Positions 1 through 8,279 of a DNA stretch of 64,000 nucleotides are shown piece after piece (positions within the stretch are counted from its first letter, which is position 1; every line of letters begins with the position of its first letter). The translations under genes and the position numbers were made by a program. The stretch is from Rhodocyclales bacterium (GTDB lineage Bacteria; Pseudomonadota; Gammaproteobacteria; Burkholderiales; Rhodocyclaceae): positions 186,001 through 250,000 of the forward strand of contig JACRPA010000006.1 in assembly GCA_016214145.1 (NCBI GenBank). The letters are read 5' to 3'. The notes beneath the pieces were generated by a model. The model made no database searches and was not told the DNA's origin. It worked only from the letters and a program-made list of their open reading frames with translations.

Positions 1-2
1 TC

Positions 3-515
3 GACCGCCTGATCGAAAACCTGCTGAAGCTCTCGCGGATATCGCAGTCGCGCATGGAGCGCGTCCCGGTGAACCTGAGCGGGATGGCCCGGGAAGTCGC
101 CATCGTCCTGCAGGAAGAGCAGCCCCAGCGCGGTGCCGAGTTCGTCATCGAGCGCCGGCTGCGCGCCGTCGGCGACCCGGTCCTGCTTCGCGCGCTGCTG
201 GAGAACCTGCTCGGCAATGCCTGGAAATACTCATCCCGCAAGGAACGGGCGCGGATCGAGTTCGGCGCGAAGCGGATCGGGGAGGAGGAAACGGCCTTCT
301 TCGTCCGCGACAACGGGGACGGCTTCGACATGGCCCTTGCCGGCAAACTGTTCGCGCCCTTCCAGCGCCTGCACGGCACGGACGAGTTCGCCGGAACGGG
401 CGTGGGACTGGCCTCCGTCGCCAGGACCGTCTCGCGCCATGGCGGCCGGGTGTGGGCGGAGGCCGCCAAGGGCGAGGGCGCGACTTTTTTCTTTACGCTG
501 CCCGATCACGGCTGA
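3..515 (+). CDS. Sensor histidine kinase, C-terminal part (5' end outside window)
   Basis: This is the end of a two-component sensor kinase; the open frame continues off the left edge. The first visible residues (DRLIENLLKLSRISQSRMER) look like the end of a HisKA dimerisation helix. The HATPase_c domain follows, with an N box (LLENLLGNAWKYS, about residues 64-76 of the visible part), a G1 box (VRDNGDGFD) and a G2 box (GTGVGLASVARTVSRHGG). The protein stops soon after the ATPase domain, so it has no attached receiver domain. The style resembles PAS or phytochrome-type kinases, but the sensor part is not visible, so the signal is unknown. The following hydrolase gene converges on it. Confidence 0.9.
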   Translation, partial: DRLIENLLKLSRISQSRMERVPVNLSGMAREVAIVLQEEQPQRGAEFVIERRLRAVGDPVLLRALLENLLGNAWKYSSRKERARIEFGAKRIGEEETAFFVRDNGDGFDMALAGKLFAPFQRLHGTDEFAGTGVGLASVARTVSRHGGRVWAEAAKGEGATFFFTLPDHG

Positions 516-550
516 GCCAGTCGCCGTATCGCGGCGACTGACTTTTCCCG

Positions 551-1441
551 TCACGGCGCGCTGCCGATGAAGCCGGCCACCTCATGGATCACCGCCGCGT
601 CGTGGAGCGCGCCGCGGTGCCCAAGTCCCTGCGTGGCGACGAGGCGCGCGCCCGGCCAGTGGCGGGCGTAGCGTTCGCCGTCACGGAAAGGATTGTCGCG
701 GTCGTCGACGTCATGCACGATCAGCGCCGGCTGCGTCAGCTTCGGCGCGGTCGCTTCCACTTCGAAATCGCTCCAGCGGATGCCGAAGCGCCGCTCGATC
801 TGCGCCTGCATCAGGGCGCGCACGCCCTCGGGCAGGCGCAGCAGGCGCGCGAAGCGGTGCGAGTAGTCGGTGAGGCTGGCCGGCGGCGCCAGCAGCACGG
901 CCTTCTTCACCGGCGCGCCGCGCGACAGCACGTAGCCCGTCACCGCGCCGCCGAGCGAATGGCCGATGACGGCTTCGACCGGGCCGACATCGCGCAGCAC
1001 GGCGTCGAGTGCGGCCGCCATGTGCACGACCGAGGATTCCCGTCCACCCGTCATGCCGTGTCCGGGCGCATCGAAGGCCACCACCGAATAGCCGCGCGCG
1101 ACGAGCGGCGCGACGTAGCCGCGCAATTGCGCGGCGCGCCCGCCCCAGCCGTGCACCAGGACCACCGGCGGATCCTTCCGCCGGCCCCAGCGCCAGCCGA
1201 TCAGGCGCCCGGTCGGCATCGAGACGGTGAAGGGCGTGGCTTCCTCCAGCGCGGCGAGCTCGGCGTCGCGGAAGCGGTGGCGCGGCGGCGTGAGGAACAG
1301 GCGTCGCGCGCGATCGCCCGCCTTTCTCGGCGAGAGGGGCGCGAGGACGCGGAAGGCCAGGCGCTGGCCTGCCAGTCCGATAATGAAACGAACGGTCGTG
1401 CTAATTCTGGGGCTAAAAAAAAGCGGCAATCGCATTTCCAT
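551..1441 (-). CDS. Alpha/beta hydrolase
   Basis: A 296-residue alpha/beta hydrolase of unknown substrate. HGWG (97-100) forms the oxyanion turn, GHSLGG (160-165) holds the nucleophile Ser162, aspartates in HDVDDRD (243-249) can complete the triad, and GLGHRG supplies His275. The ATG at 1441 was chosen because the AAAGGAG at the end of the upstream tetR is well spaced; the frame is open further upstream but that stretch overlaps tetR. It lies 5 bp behind tetR and is almost certainly co-transcribed. Codons 13-19 contain an exact 19-bp copy of the presumed tetR operator, a possible second repressor site inside this gene. Confidence 0.88.
   Translation of the reverse strand: MEMRLPLFFSPRISTTVRFIIGLAGQRLAFRVLAPLSPRKAGDRARRLFLTPPRHRFRDAELAALEEATPFTVSMPTGRLIGWRWGRRKDPPVVLVHGWGGRAAQLRGYVAPLVARGYSVVAFDAPGHGMTGGRESSVVHMAAALDAVLRDVGPVEAVIGHSLGGAVTGYVLSRGAPVKKAVLLAPPASLTDYSHRFARLLRLPEGVRALMQAQIERRFGIRWSDFEVEATAPKLTQPALIVHDVDDRDNPFRDGERYARHWPGARLVATQGLGHRGALHDAAVIHEVAGFIGSAP
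1385..1403 (+). promoter_or_regulatory. Second copy of the presumed tetR operator, inside the hydrolase gene
   Basis: GAAACGAACGGTCGTGCTA is an exact inverted copy of the 19 bp between the tetR -35 and -10 boxes. It lies in the first 60 bp of the hydrolase coding sequence and encodes part of ISTTVRF. Nineteen identical bases 660 bp apart are unlikely by chance. It may serve repression by looping or as a roadblock. Confidence 0.5.
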
Positions 1442-1446
1442 GATGG

Positions 1447-2049
1447 CTACTCCTTTTGCTGAACGGCGTAATCGCGCACCAGGCGCTCGAAGGCGTCGAG
1501 GGCGCGGCGGTTGGCATCCTTCTCCCTGAACAGGCGCTGGTTCTGCATGGCGACCAGCACGATGCCGGTGAATTCGAAGACGAACTGCTCGACGTCGATG
1601 TCCGGCCGCAACTCGCCGGCCTCGACGGCCAGGCGCACGGCGTTGGCGAGCAGGCGGCGGCCGTCGGCGAGGCCGGCTTCGACGGCATCGCGCACCGGGC
1701 CCGGCTGGTCGTCGAACTCGTTGGCGGCGGCGTTCATCGGGCAGCCGCCGGGCAGTTGCGCCCGTCGTGTCCAGTCGAGCCAGTTGGTGAGGATGGCGCG
1801 CAGGCGGGCGACGCCGCGCGGCTGTTTCAGCGCCGGCCGCACGACGGTGTCGACGAAGCGCTGCTGGCCTTCGCGGAGGACGGCAATCTGCAATTCCTCC
1901 TTGGAGCCGAAGTGCGCGAAGAGGCCGCTCTTCGACATGCCGGCCTTGTCGGCCAGCGCGCCGATGCTCAGGCCGCTGACGCCGATCCGGCTGCACAGCG
2001 ACAGCGCCTCGTCGAGGATGGTCTGCCGGGTTTCTTCGCCTTTGCCCAT
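1447..2049 (-). CDS. TetR family transcriptional regulator
   Basis: A 200-residue TetR repressor. The N-terminal helix-turn-helix is clear (LSIGALADKAGMSKSGLFAHF), followed by the usual K-E-E-L helix and a divergent ligand-binding half. It is the first gene of a two-gene operon with the alpha/beta hydrolase. A TTGACA -35 box lies 18 bp upstream of TAAAAA, and the space between is filled by a dyad (ACGACCGTTCGT core) that recurs inside the hydrolase gene. Autoregulation is therefore likely. The ligand cannot be told from sequence; an ester or lipid substrate of the hydrolase is a guess. Confidence 0.92.
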   Translation of the reverse strand: MGKGEETRQTILDEALSLCSRIGVSGLSIGALADKAGMSKSGLFAHFGSKEELQIAVLREGQQRFVDTVVRPALKQPRGVARLRAILTNWLDWTRRAQLPGGCPMNAAANEFDDQPGPVRDAVEAGLADGRRLLANAVRLAVEAGELRPDIDVEQFVFEFTGIVLVAMQNQRLFREKDANRRALDAFERLVRDYAVQQKE

Positions 2050-2056
2050 GGTTTGC

Positions 2057-2086
2057 TTTTTAGCACGACCGTTCGTTTCCTGTCAA
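2057..2086 (-). promoter_or_regulatory. tetR promoter with presumed operator
   Basis: On the minus strand, TTGACA (2081-2086) and TAAAAA (2057-2062) are 18 bp apart. The 19-mer TAGCACGACCGTTCGTTTC (plus-strand reading, 2061-2079) sits between them and has an ACGA....TCGT dyad. The same 19 bases, inverted, occur at 1385-1403. A repressor bound here would block the promoter directly. The site assignment is inference. Confidence 0.6.
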
Positions 2087-2090
2087 GACA

Positions 2091-2117
2091 TAAAAAAGGG
2101 GCGCCGAAGCGCCCCTT
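2091..2117 (-). terminator. Rho-independent terminator of the liv operon
   Basis: Read on the minus strand just after livK, GGGGCGC - TTCG - GCGCCCC forms a 7-bp GC stem with a stable UUCG tetraloop, extended by A-T pairs and followed by a run of T. It closes the liv operon before the tetR promoter. Confidence 0.88.
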
Positions 2118-2135
2118 CTTGCCGAACATGAATGC

Positions 2136-3305
2136 TCAGTTCGCCAGGTAGTCGGTGATGGTCACCCACTTGCCGTTCTGGATCTGGCTGACGCGGGACT
2201 TCTGGTTGCCGAGGTGCTGCGTCGCCGTGAACTTGTACTCCGGGCTGCCGAACATGTCGCGCGCGAAGGGCGCGCTCTCCAGCGCCTTGACGAAGCTGTC
2301 GGTGGTCAGGTTCGGCCCGGCCCGCTTGGCGGTCTGGTAGAACAGGTCGGCGATGACGTAGCCGTAGGCGGAGAACAGGCCCGGATCCTCCTTGAACTGC
2401 GCCTTGTAGGCGGCCGCCCAGTCGCGCACGTTCTTCGAGGCGTCGTCCGGATACGGCACCGAGACCTGGTGCATGCCGTAGAAGCCGTTCATGGCCGGGC
2501 CGCCCAGCTTGTGGATCAGGTCGGTGTAGGAGGCCGAGGTGCCGATGAATTCCGGGTTCCAGCCCATCTTGCGCGCCGTGCCGATGGTGCCGATCGCCTC
2601 GCGGATGATGGTGCCCATCACCACCGTGTCGCAGCCCGAGCCCTTCATCTTCGCCACCTGGGCGGAGAAGTCCGTCGCGGCGCGCTTGAAGGAGGTCTTC
2701 TCGGCGAAGGTCAGGCCGATGTCCTTCAGCCCGTCTTCCGAGCCGCGCAGCACTTCCAGGCCGTACTCGTCGTCCTGGTAGATGATGCAGAACTTCTTCG
2801 AGCCGCGCTCCTTGACCATCCATTTCACGCCCATGCGGATCTGGTCGTAGTAGGGGGCGGCGAAGGAAAACTTCAGCTTGTGCAGCGGCTCGTACATCTC
2901 GCGCGCGCCGGTCAGCGGGAAGACGTGCGGGATGTTCTTCTCGAAGAGGATCGGCATGGTGGCCATGGACACCGCCGTGCCGATGGTGCCGGCCATGGCG
3001 AAGATCTTGTCCTGCTGCACCATCTTTTGGGCGGCGAGCAGGCCCTTCTTCGGGTCGTAGCCGCTGTCCTCGACGATCAGCTTGATCTTGCGGCCGTGGA
3101 CGCCGCCGGCCGCGTTGATCTCGTCGACCCGCATCTGCATGCCGTTGCGGGCCGGCTTGCTGAAGCCGGCGAGCGGGCCGGAAAGATCCTGGATCGAGCC
3201 GAGGACCACCTGGTCCTTGGTGACGCCCTGCTGCTGCGCCTGGGCGGACCAGGCCAGGGTCGTTGCGGCGGCCAGTATGGCCACCTTGCTGACGATATTC
3301 TTCAT
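2136..3305 (-). CDS. livK: Branched-chain amino acid-type ABC transporter substrate-binding protein
   Basis: A 389-residue periplasmic binding protein of the Leu/Ile/Val (Peripla_BP_6) family. It begins with a signal peptide (MKNIVSKVAILAAATTLAWS, cleavage near AQA-QQ), and its mature N-terminus VTKDQVVLGSIQDLSGPLAG is typical. The ATG at 3305 was chosen because GGAGAGGAGA lies 6-8 bp upstream; a TTG two codons earlier is possible. It is the last gene of the livHMGF / acyl-CoA synthetase operon and is followed by a terminator. With a CoA ligase in the operon, the ligand may be an aromatic or other carboxylic acid rather than an amino acid; that is inference. Confidence 0.92.
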   Translation of the reverse strand: MKNIVSKVAILAAATTLAWSAQAQQQGVTKDQVVLGSIQDLSGPLAGFSKPARNGMQMRVDEINAAGGVHGRKIKLIVEDSGYDPKKGLLAAQKMVQQDKIFAMAGTIGTAVSMATMPILFEKNIPHVFPLTGAREMYEPLHKLKFSFAAPYYDQIRMGVKWMVKERGSKKFCIIYQDDEYGLEVLRGSEDGLKDIGLTFAEKTSFKRAATDFSAQVAKMKGSGCDTVVMGTIIREAIGTIGTARKMGWNPEFIGTSASYTDLIHKLGGPAMNGFYGMHQVSVPYPDDASKNVRDWAAAYKAQFKEDPGLFSAYGYVIADLFYQTAKRAGPNLTTDSFVKALESAPFARDMFGSPEYKFTATQHLGNQKSRVSQIQNGKWVTITDYLAN

Positions 3306-3333
3306 TTTCAAGTCTCCTCTCCTCTGGTTGCCG

Positions 3334-5205
3334 TCAGGAACGGTACATCGATTCTATAAGGTCTGCATACTTTTGGTTCACGAATTTCCGCTTCAGCTTC
3401 ATGGTCGGGGTGAGCTCCTCGTCCTCGGCGCCCAGCTTCTGCTCTATCAGGCGGAATTTCTTCACCTGCTCGACCCGGGCGAACTGCTTGTTGACCCGCT
3501 CCAGCTCGCCTTCGATCAGCCTGAGGATTTCCGGCGCCCGGCACAGGCTGGCGTAGTTGGAGAAGGGGATGTCGTGGTCCTGGGCGAATTTCTCGACGTT
3601 CTCCTGGTCGATCATGATCAGGCAGACGAGGTAGGGGCGCTTGTCGCCGATCACCACCGCGTCGGTGACGTAGGGCGAGAACTTCAGCTGGTTCTCGATC
3701 TCGGACGGCGTGATGTTCTTGCCGCCGGCCGTGATGATGATGTCCTTGAGGCGGTCGGAGATCTTGAAGAAGCCGTCGGCGTCCTTGTAGCCGACGTCGC
3801 CGGTGTGCAGCCAGCCCTCGGCGTCGATGGTCTCCGCCGTCTTCTCCGGCTGGTTGAGATAGCCCATGAAGACGCTGTCGCCGCGAATCAGCAGCTCGCC
3901 CTCGGGCGAGACGGCGACCTCGCAATAGGCGTTGGCGGTGCCGATCATGCCCGGCTTGATGCGCGAGGCCGGCGTGCAGGTGGCGCCGCCGCCCGATTCC
4001 GTCATGCCCCAGACTTCGAGCATGGGCACGCCCAGCGCCATGTACCAGCGCACCAGGTCGGGCGAGATCGGCGCTGCGCCGGTGACGAGGAAGCGGCAGC
4101 GGTGGATGCCGATCAGCTTGCGCACGTTGTTGAGGACCAGGAAGCGGCCCAGCGCGTGCAGCGCCCGCAGGCCGGCGCCGATCGGCTGACCGGCCTCGTA
4201 GAGGGCGACCATCCTGAGTCCGATGCCGATGGCCCATTTGTAGGCGAGCTTTTGCAGGCGGGTGGCTTCCGACAGGCCGATGGTGACGCCGGAGTAGAAC
4301 TTCTCCCAGATGCGCGGCACGGCGAGGAACACCGTCGGCTGGATCTCGCGGACGTTTTCCGGGATGGTTTCCGGGTTCTCGACGAAGTTGAGCACGGCGC
4401 CGGTGTACAGCGAGAAATAGGCGCCGGCCATGCGCTCGGCGACATGGCACAGCGGCAGGAAGCACATGTGCTCGTCGCCCTCGTTCTGGGCGATGATCAG
4501 GTTGAAGCCGCGGATCGAATGGATCACGTTGTGGTGCGAGAGCATCGCCCCCTTCGGCTTGCCGGTGGTGCCCGAGGTGTAGATGAGGATGGCCAGATCC
4601 CCGGCGCGCCGGCTGTCGATGCGCGCCTGCCACTCGGCTTCCGCCGCCGCGGCGCCGAGCCGCTCGATGCGCTCGCGGCCGAGTTCGCGCAGGCGCTCCA
4701 GGCTGATCACGCCGGGGTCGTCGAGGCCGCGCAGGCCCTCCATGTCCCAGACGACGATCTTGCGCAGCAGCGGCAATTGCTCGCGCGCTTCCAGCGCCTT
4801 GTCGAGCTGCTCCTCGTCCTCGACGAAGAGATAGGCGGAGCGCGAGTCTTCCGTCAGATACTGGACCTGCGTGGCCGAATCCGTCGGGTAGATGCCGGAG
4901 CTGACGCCGCCGGCGCACAGCGCGCCGAGATCGCAGAACAGCCATTCCTGCCGGGTGTTGCCGAGGATGGAGACCGCCTCGCCGGGCTGGAACCCGAGTT
5001 CGATCAGGCCCATGCCGATCTCGCGCACGATGTCCGCCAGCTGGCGCCAGGTGAGGGTCTGCCACAGGCCGTAGGACTTCTGGCGGAAGATGACCTTGTC
5101 GCCGCGCTTGTCCACGGCGTTCCAGAACAGGCGCGGGATGGTCTCGCCGGCAACGACGATCTCGTTGGAGGACCAGAACTGCGGGTTGTCTTTATGCCAC
5201 CACAT
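3334..5205 (-). CDS. AMP-binding long-chain-type acyl-CoA synthetase
   Basis: A 623-residue adenylate-forming ligase that would activate a carboxylic acid to its CoA thioester. The P-loop motif YTSGTTGKPKGAMLSHHN lies near residue 210, WGMTESGGG follows in the middle, and the A8 / C-terminal hinge reads GDVGYKDADGFFKISDRLKD then GGKNITPSEIEN. Length and motifs fit the FAA1/FadD15-like group. It is embedded in the liv operon between livF (20 bp away) and livK (28 bp away). The most natural reading is import of an acid by Liv followed by CoA activation. The substrate is not identifiable from motifs. Confidence 0.92.
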   Translation of the reverse strand: MWWHKDNPQFWSSNEIVVAGETIPRLFWNAVDKRGDKVIFRQKSYGLWQTLTWRQLADIVREIGMGLIELGFQPGEAVSILGNTRQEWLFCDLGALCAGGVSSGIYPTDSATQVQYLTEDSRSAYLFVEDEEQLDKALEAREQLPLLRKIVVWDMEGLRGLDDPGVISLERLRELGRERIERLGAAAAEAEWQARIDSRRAGDLAILIYTSGTTGKPKGAMLSHHNVIHSIRGFNLIIAQNEGDEHMCFLPLCHVAERMAGAYFSLYTGAVLNFVENPETIPENVREIQPTVFLAVPRIWEKFYSGVTIGLSEATRLQKLAYKWAIGIGLRMVALYEAGQPIGAGLRALHALGRFLVLNNVRKLIGIHRCRFLVTGAAPISPDLVRWYMALGVPMLEVWGMTESGGGATCTPASRIKPGMIGTANAYCEVAVSPEGELLIRGDSVFMGYLNQPEKTAETIDAEGWLHTGDVGYKDADGFFKISDRLKDIIITAGGKNITPSEIENQLKFSPYVTDAVVIGDKRPYLVCLIMIDQENVEKFAQDHDIPFSNYASLCRAPEILRLIEGELERVNKQFARVEQVKKFRLIEQKLGAEDEELTPTMKLKRKFVNQKYADLIESMYRS

Positions 5206-5224
5206 GGTATTTGCGCGCTCAGTC

Positions 5225-6013
5225 CTATCGCCAGGTTTTCTTCTTCTTCCAGCGCCGCGTGCCGCGCACGCCGGTGTCCTTGATGCCGAGGTAGAACTCC
5301 TTGATGTCCTCCTTCTCGCGCAGCACGGCGCAGGAATCCTCCATGACGATGCGCCCCACCTCGAGCACGTAGCCGAAATCGGCGTACTTGAGCGCGACGC
5401 GGGCGTTCTGCTCGACCACCAGGATGGTGACGCCGCGTTCGCGGTTGATGCGCACGATGATCTCGAAGATTTCCCTCGTCAGCTTGGGCGACAGGCCGAG
5501 GCTCGGCTCGTCGAGCAGCATGATCGTCGGCTTGGCCAGCAGCGCCCGGCTGATGGCCAGCATCTGCTGCTGGCCGCCGGAGAGCTGGCCGGCCGGCTGG
5601 TTCGTCCGCTCCTTGAGGATGGGGAAATAGGCATACACCTGCTCGATTTCCTGCTCGACAGCGGCTTTTTCTCCAAGCGAACGGGTGTAGGCGCCCATCA
5701 GCAGGTTCTCGCGCACCGTGAGCAGCGGGAAGATCTCGCGGCCCTCCGGCACGTGGGCGATGCCCTCGCGCACGATCCAGGCCGGATCCTTTTTCTGGAT
5801 CGGCTGGCCGTGGTAGATGACGCTGCCTTTCTGCGGATCGATGATGCCGGAGATGGTCTTGAGGATGGTCGATTTGCCGGCGCCGTTGGCGCCGAGCACC
5901 GTGACGATGCTGCCCCGATGCACCTTGAGCGAGACGCCGCGGATGGCCTTCACCGGCCCGTAGGACGATTCCACATTATTCAGTTGCAGGATGATTTCGC
6001 CGTCGAGGCTCAT
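5225..6013 (-). CDS. livF: Branched-chain ABC transporter ATP-binding protein
   Basis: A 262-residue ATPase of the LivF type. Walker A is GANGAGKST, the signature is LSGGQQQMLAISRAL, and Walker B is IMLLDEPSLGLSP, followed by the H-loop region. The start at 6013 (MSLDGEIILQLNNVESSYG) matches family N-termini. The frame stays open upstream, but that 160-bp spacer to livG shows no recognisable protein and is rich in inverted motifs such as TTGGGGTGCCCCAA. The C-terminus carries a short basic tail (RRWKKKKTWR) that is not typical and may be local. Confidence 0.92.
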   Translation of the reverse strand: MSLDGEIILQLNNVESSYGPVKAIRGVSLKVHRGSIVTVLGANGAGKSTILKTISGIIDPQKGSVIYHGQPIQKKDPAWIVREGIAHVPEGREIFPLLTVRENLLMGAYTRSLGEKAAVEQEIEQVYAYFPILKERTNQPAGQLSGGQQQMLAISRALLAKPTIMLLDEPSLGLSPKLTREIFEIIVRINRERGVTILVVEQNARVALKYADFGYVLEVGRIVMEDSCAVLREKEDIKEFYLGIKDTGVRGTRRWKKKKTWR

Positions 6014-6173
6014 TGGACTACCCGCCCCCCGGCCCCCGCCCCGAGGGCGGGGGTGACGGTTGTTCGCCGCTTCGCGGCTCCATGTGATGACTGCGCCGTC
6101 CTTGGGGCACCCCAAGAGTACTTCTTCAGTGCGGCTTCGCCAGCCCTTCTGGGCGCGGCCCGGCGGACGGCGC

Positions 6174-6977
6174 TCATGCGGCCGCTCCGGCGCTGGCGGG
6201 AAGGTCGTCCTCATCGGCGCCGCCCAGGTAGGCCTCGATCACGGCCGGATGCGCCTGCACCTCGGCGGCGGTGCCGAGCGCCAGCTCCTCGCCCTGATTG
6301 AGCGCGAAGACGCGGTCGGAGACGCGCGAGACCAGCCCCATGTCGTGCTCGACCATGATCACCGTGATGCCGAGGTCGTGCTTGATGTCCTCGATCCAGT
6401 AGCCCATGTCCTCGGTTTCATCCACGTTGAGGCCCGAGGACGGCTCGTCGAGCAGCAGCAGCTTGGGCCGCATGGACAGCGCGCGGCCGAGTTCCACCAC
6501 CTTGCGCACGCCGTAGGGCAGGCCGGCCACCATGCTGTCGCGGTAGTGCTGCAGCTCGAGGAACTCGATGACCTCCTCGACGGTGCGGCGGAACTGCAAT
6601 TCGGTGGCCCGCACCATGGGCGTGAACAGCAGGTCCTGCCACCAGGCGGTGTGGCGGTGGCAGTGGCGGCCGACCAGCAGGTTCTGCAGCACGGTGGCGT
6701 GCTCGAACAGCTCGATGTTCTGGAAGGTGCGGGCGATGCCCAGCCGCGCGATCTCGTAGGGCGCCAGATGCGAGATCTTCTCGCCCTCGAAGGTGACGAA
6801 GCCGGCGGTCGGCCGGTAGAGGCCGCTGATGAGGTTGAAGATGGTCGTCTTGCCGGCGCCGTTGGGACCGATCAGCGAGAACACCTCGTTCGGCCACACC
6901 TCGAAGGAGACGTTGTTGACGGCCTTCAAGCCGCCGAACTGCACCGACAGGTGATTTGCGGTCAATAGGGGTTTCAT
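6174..6977 (-). CDS. livG: Branched-chain ABC transporter ATP-binding protein
   Basis: A 267-residue ATPase of the LivG type: Walker A GPNGAGKTT, a degenerate signature LPYGVRKVVELGRAL (typical of LivG, where GQQR is often changed), and Walker B LLLLDEPSSGLN. It pairs with LivF as the second nucleotide-binding subunit for the LivHM channel. A perfect 27-bp inverted repeat lies between it and livM. The Ala-rich C-terminal tail (ASAGAAA) is unremarkable. Confidence 0.93.
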   Translation of the reverse strand: MKPLLTANHLSVQFGGLKAVNNVSFEVWPNEVFSLIGPNGAGKTTIFNLISGLYRPTAGFVTFEGEKISHLAPYEIARLGIARTFQNIELFEHATVLQNLLVGRHCHRHTAWWQDLLFTPMVRATELQFRRTVEEVIEFLELQHYRDSMVAGLPYGVRKVVELGRALSMRPKLLLLDEPSSGLNVDETEDMGYWIEDIKHDLGITVIMVEHDMGLVSRVSDRVFALNQGEELALGTAAEVQAHPAVIEAYLGGADEDDLPASAGAAA

Positions 6978-6995
6978 TCCGAACCCCCGGATTCA

Positions 6996-7062
6996 ACCAC
7001 GGCGGGCACGGCGACACGGCGAAAATGCAGAGTTATCGCCGTGTCGCCGTGCCCGCCGTGGT
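6996..7062. repeat. Perfect 27-bp inverted repeat between livM and livG
   Basis: Bases 6996-7022 and 7036-7062 are exact reverse complements around a 13-base loop. Each arm is built from ACGGCG-like units (ACCACGGCGGGCACGG...). It has no following T run, so it is not a standard terminator. It resembles in design the mirror-image arrays at 12790, 15768 and 35206, which use different units. Confidence 0.9.
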
Positions 7063-7080
7063 AAAGCTTTTCTTCCGTTC

Positions 7081-8157
7081 TCATTTCAGGCGTTCCGACT
7101 TCATGTAGCTCTTCTGCCGGCGGAACATGCCCTTGCGGTAGAAGGGAAAGAGCTGGAAGAAGGTGCGGACCTTCAGCCAGCGGCCGTACAGGCCCATCGG
7201 CTCGAACAGCACGAAGGCGACGAGGATCAGGCCGAAGACCGTCGGTTGCAGGCCGGTCTGCTGGCCGATGGCCGGCGGCAGCCAGTCCTTGGCCAGCACG
7301 ATGAACTGCTGCACGACGATCCAGAAGGCGGCGCCGAAGATGGCGCCGTAGATGGAACCGACGCCGCCGATCACCAGGATGATGAGCAGTTCGATGGACT
7401 GCAGGAAGGTGAACTGGTCGGGCGACAGGTAGCGCAGCTTGTGGGCGTAGAGGGCGCCGGCGATGCCGGCGACGGCGGCGGACAGCGCGAAGGCGGTGGT
7501 CTTGTAGCGCGCCAGGTTGATGCCCATGCTCTGCGCCGAGATTTCCGAGTCGCGGATGGCGACGAAGGCGCGCCCGGTCGGGCTGCGCAGCAGGTTCATG
7601 ACGCCGAGCACGACGAGCGCGAGCACGAACAGCACCAGATAGTAGAAGCGCTGCTCGCTGTCGATGGGCAGGCCGAACACCTCGAGGCTGCCGATGGACT
7701 TGCCGGCATTGCCGCCGGTGATGCTTTCGGCGCGGGCGACGCCCTCCTCGACGATGAAGCCGAAGGCCAGCGTGGCGATGGCCAGGTACATGCCCTTCAC
7801 GCGCAGCGCCGGCAGGCCGACGATGATGCCGGTGAGGCCGGCCACCAGCGCCGAGAAGGAGAGCGACAGGACGAAGGGCCAGCCGTGCTGCTGCAGGTAG
7901 GCCTCGGTATACGCGCCCATGGCGAGGAAGGCGGCATGGCCGAGCGACACCTGGCCGGTGAAGCCGACCAGGATCATGAGGCCGATGCCGGCGATGGCGT
8001 AAATCCAGATGAAGACGAGCTGCGAAACGTAGTAGTCCGGCAGCAGCCAGGGCGCCGCCACCAGGACGGCCGCGAGCAGGCCGTACCAGAACGCCTGTCC
8101 GCCGTGCTTGAAGAGGCGGACGTCCTGGTCGTAGTGCGTCTTGAAGAGGAAGCGCAT
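7081..8157 (-). CDS. livM: Branched-chain ABC transporter permease
   Basis: A 358-residue inner-membrane permease of the LivM type with about eight to nine hydrophobic helices. The family motif GFTGQVSLGHAAFLAMGAYTEA is present near residue 65, and the EAA-like cytoplasmic loop (RVKGMYLAIATLAFGFIVEE) follows. It would form the translocation pore with LivH. It ends with a basic cytoplasmic tail. A REPIN-like repeat separates it from livH. Confidence 0.93.
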   Translation of the reverse strand: MRFLFKTHYDQDVRLFKHGGQAFWYGLLAAVLVAAPWLLPDYYVSQLVFIWIYAIAGIGLMILVGFTGQVSLGHAAFLAMGAYTEAYLQQHGWPFVLSLSFSALVAGLTGIIVGLPALRVKGMYLAIATLAFGFIVEEGVARAESITGGNAGKSIGSLEVFGLPIDSEQRFYYLVLFVLALVVLGVMNLLRSPTGRAFVAIRDSEISAQSMGINLARYKTTAFALSAAVAGIAGALYAHKLRYLSPDQFTFLQSIELLIILVIGGVGSIYGAIFGAAFWIVVQQFIVLAKDWLPPAIGQQTGLQPTVFGLILVAFVLFEPMGLYGRWLKVRTFFQLFPFYRKGMFRRQKSYMKSERLK

Positions 8158-8175
8158 GGGCTATCGGCTCTACAC

Positions 8176-8246
8176 CGTCATTCCCGCGAAAGCGGGAATC
8201 CAGTCGTACACGATGCCTCTGGATTCCCGCTTTCGCGGGAATGACG
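8176..8246. repeat. REPIN of the ATTCCC...GGGAAT family between livH and livM
   Basis: Two inverted 28-bp units (8176-8203 and 8219-8246) are separated by 15 bp. Each contains its own hairpin, ATTCCCGCGAAAGCGGGAAT or its complement. This is the same unit that brackets the GIY-YIG gene at 17.5-17.9 kb. Both arms are intact here. The element sits inside an operon, so it must tolerate read-through transcription. It resembles the neisserial dRS3 consensus (ATTCCC-N8-GGGAAT). Confidence 0.9.
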
Positions 8247-8279
8247 AATATTTCGGCACATATAGGCTCACCGGTGCTC

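Noticed and set aside
6014-6173. Possible N-terminal extension of livF into the gap before livG
   Set aside because: The extension shows no LivF-like residues. The start at 6013 matches the family, and the gap is rich in inverted motifs.
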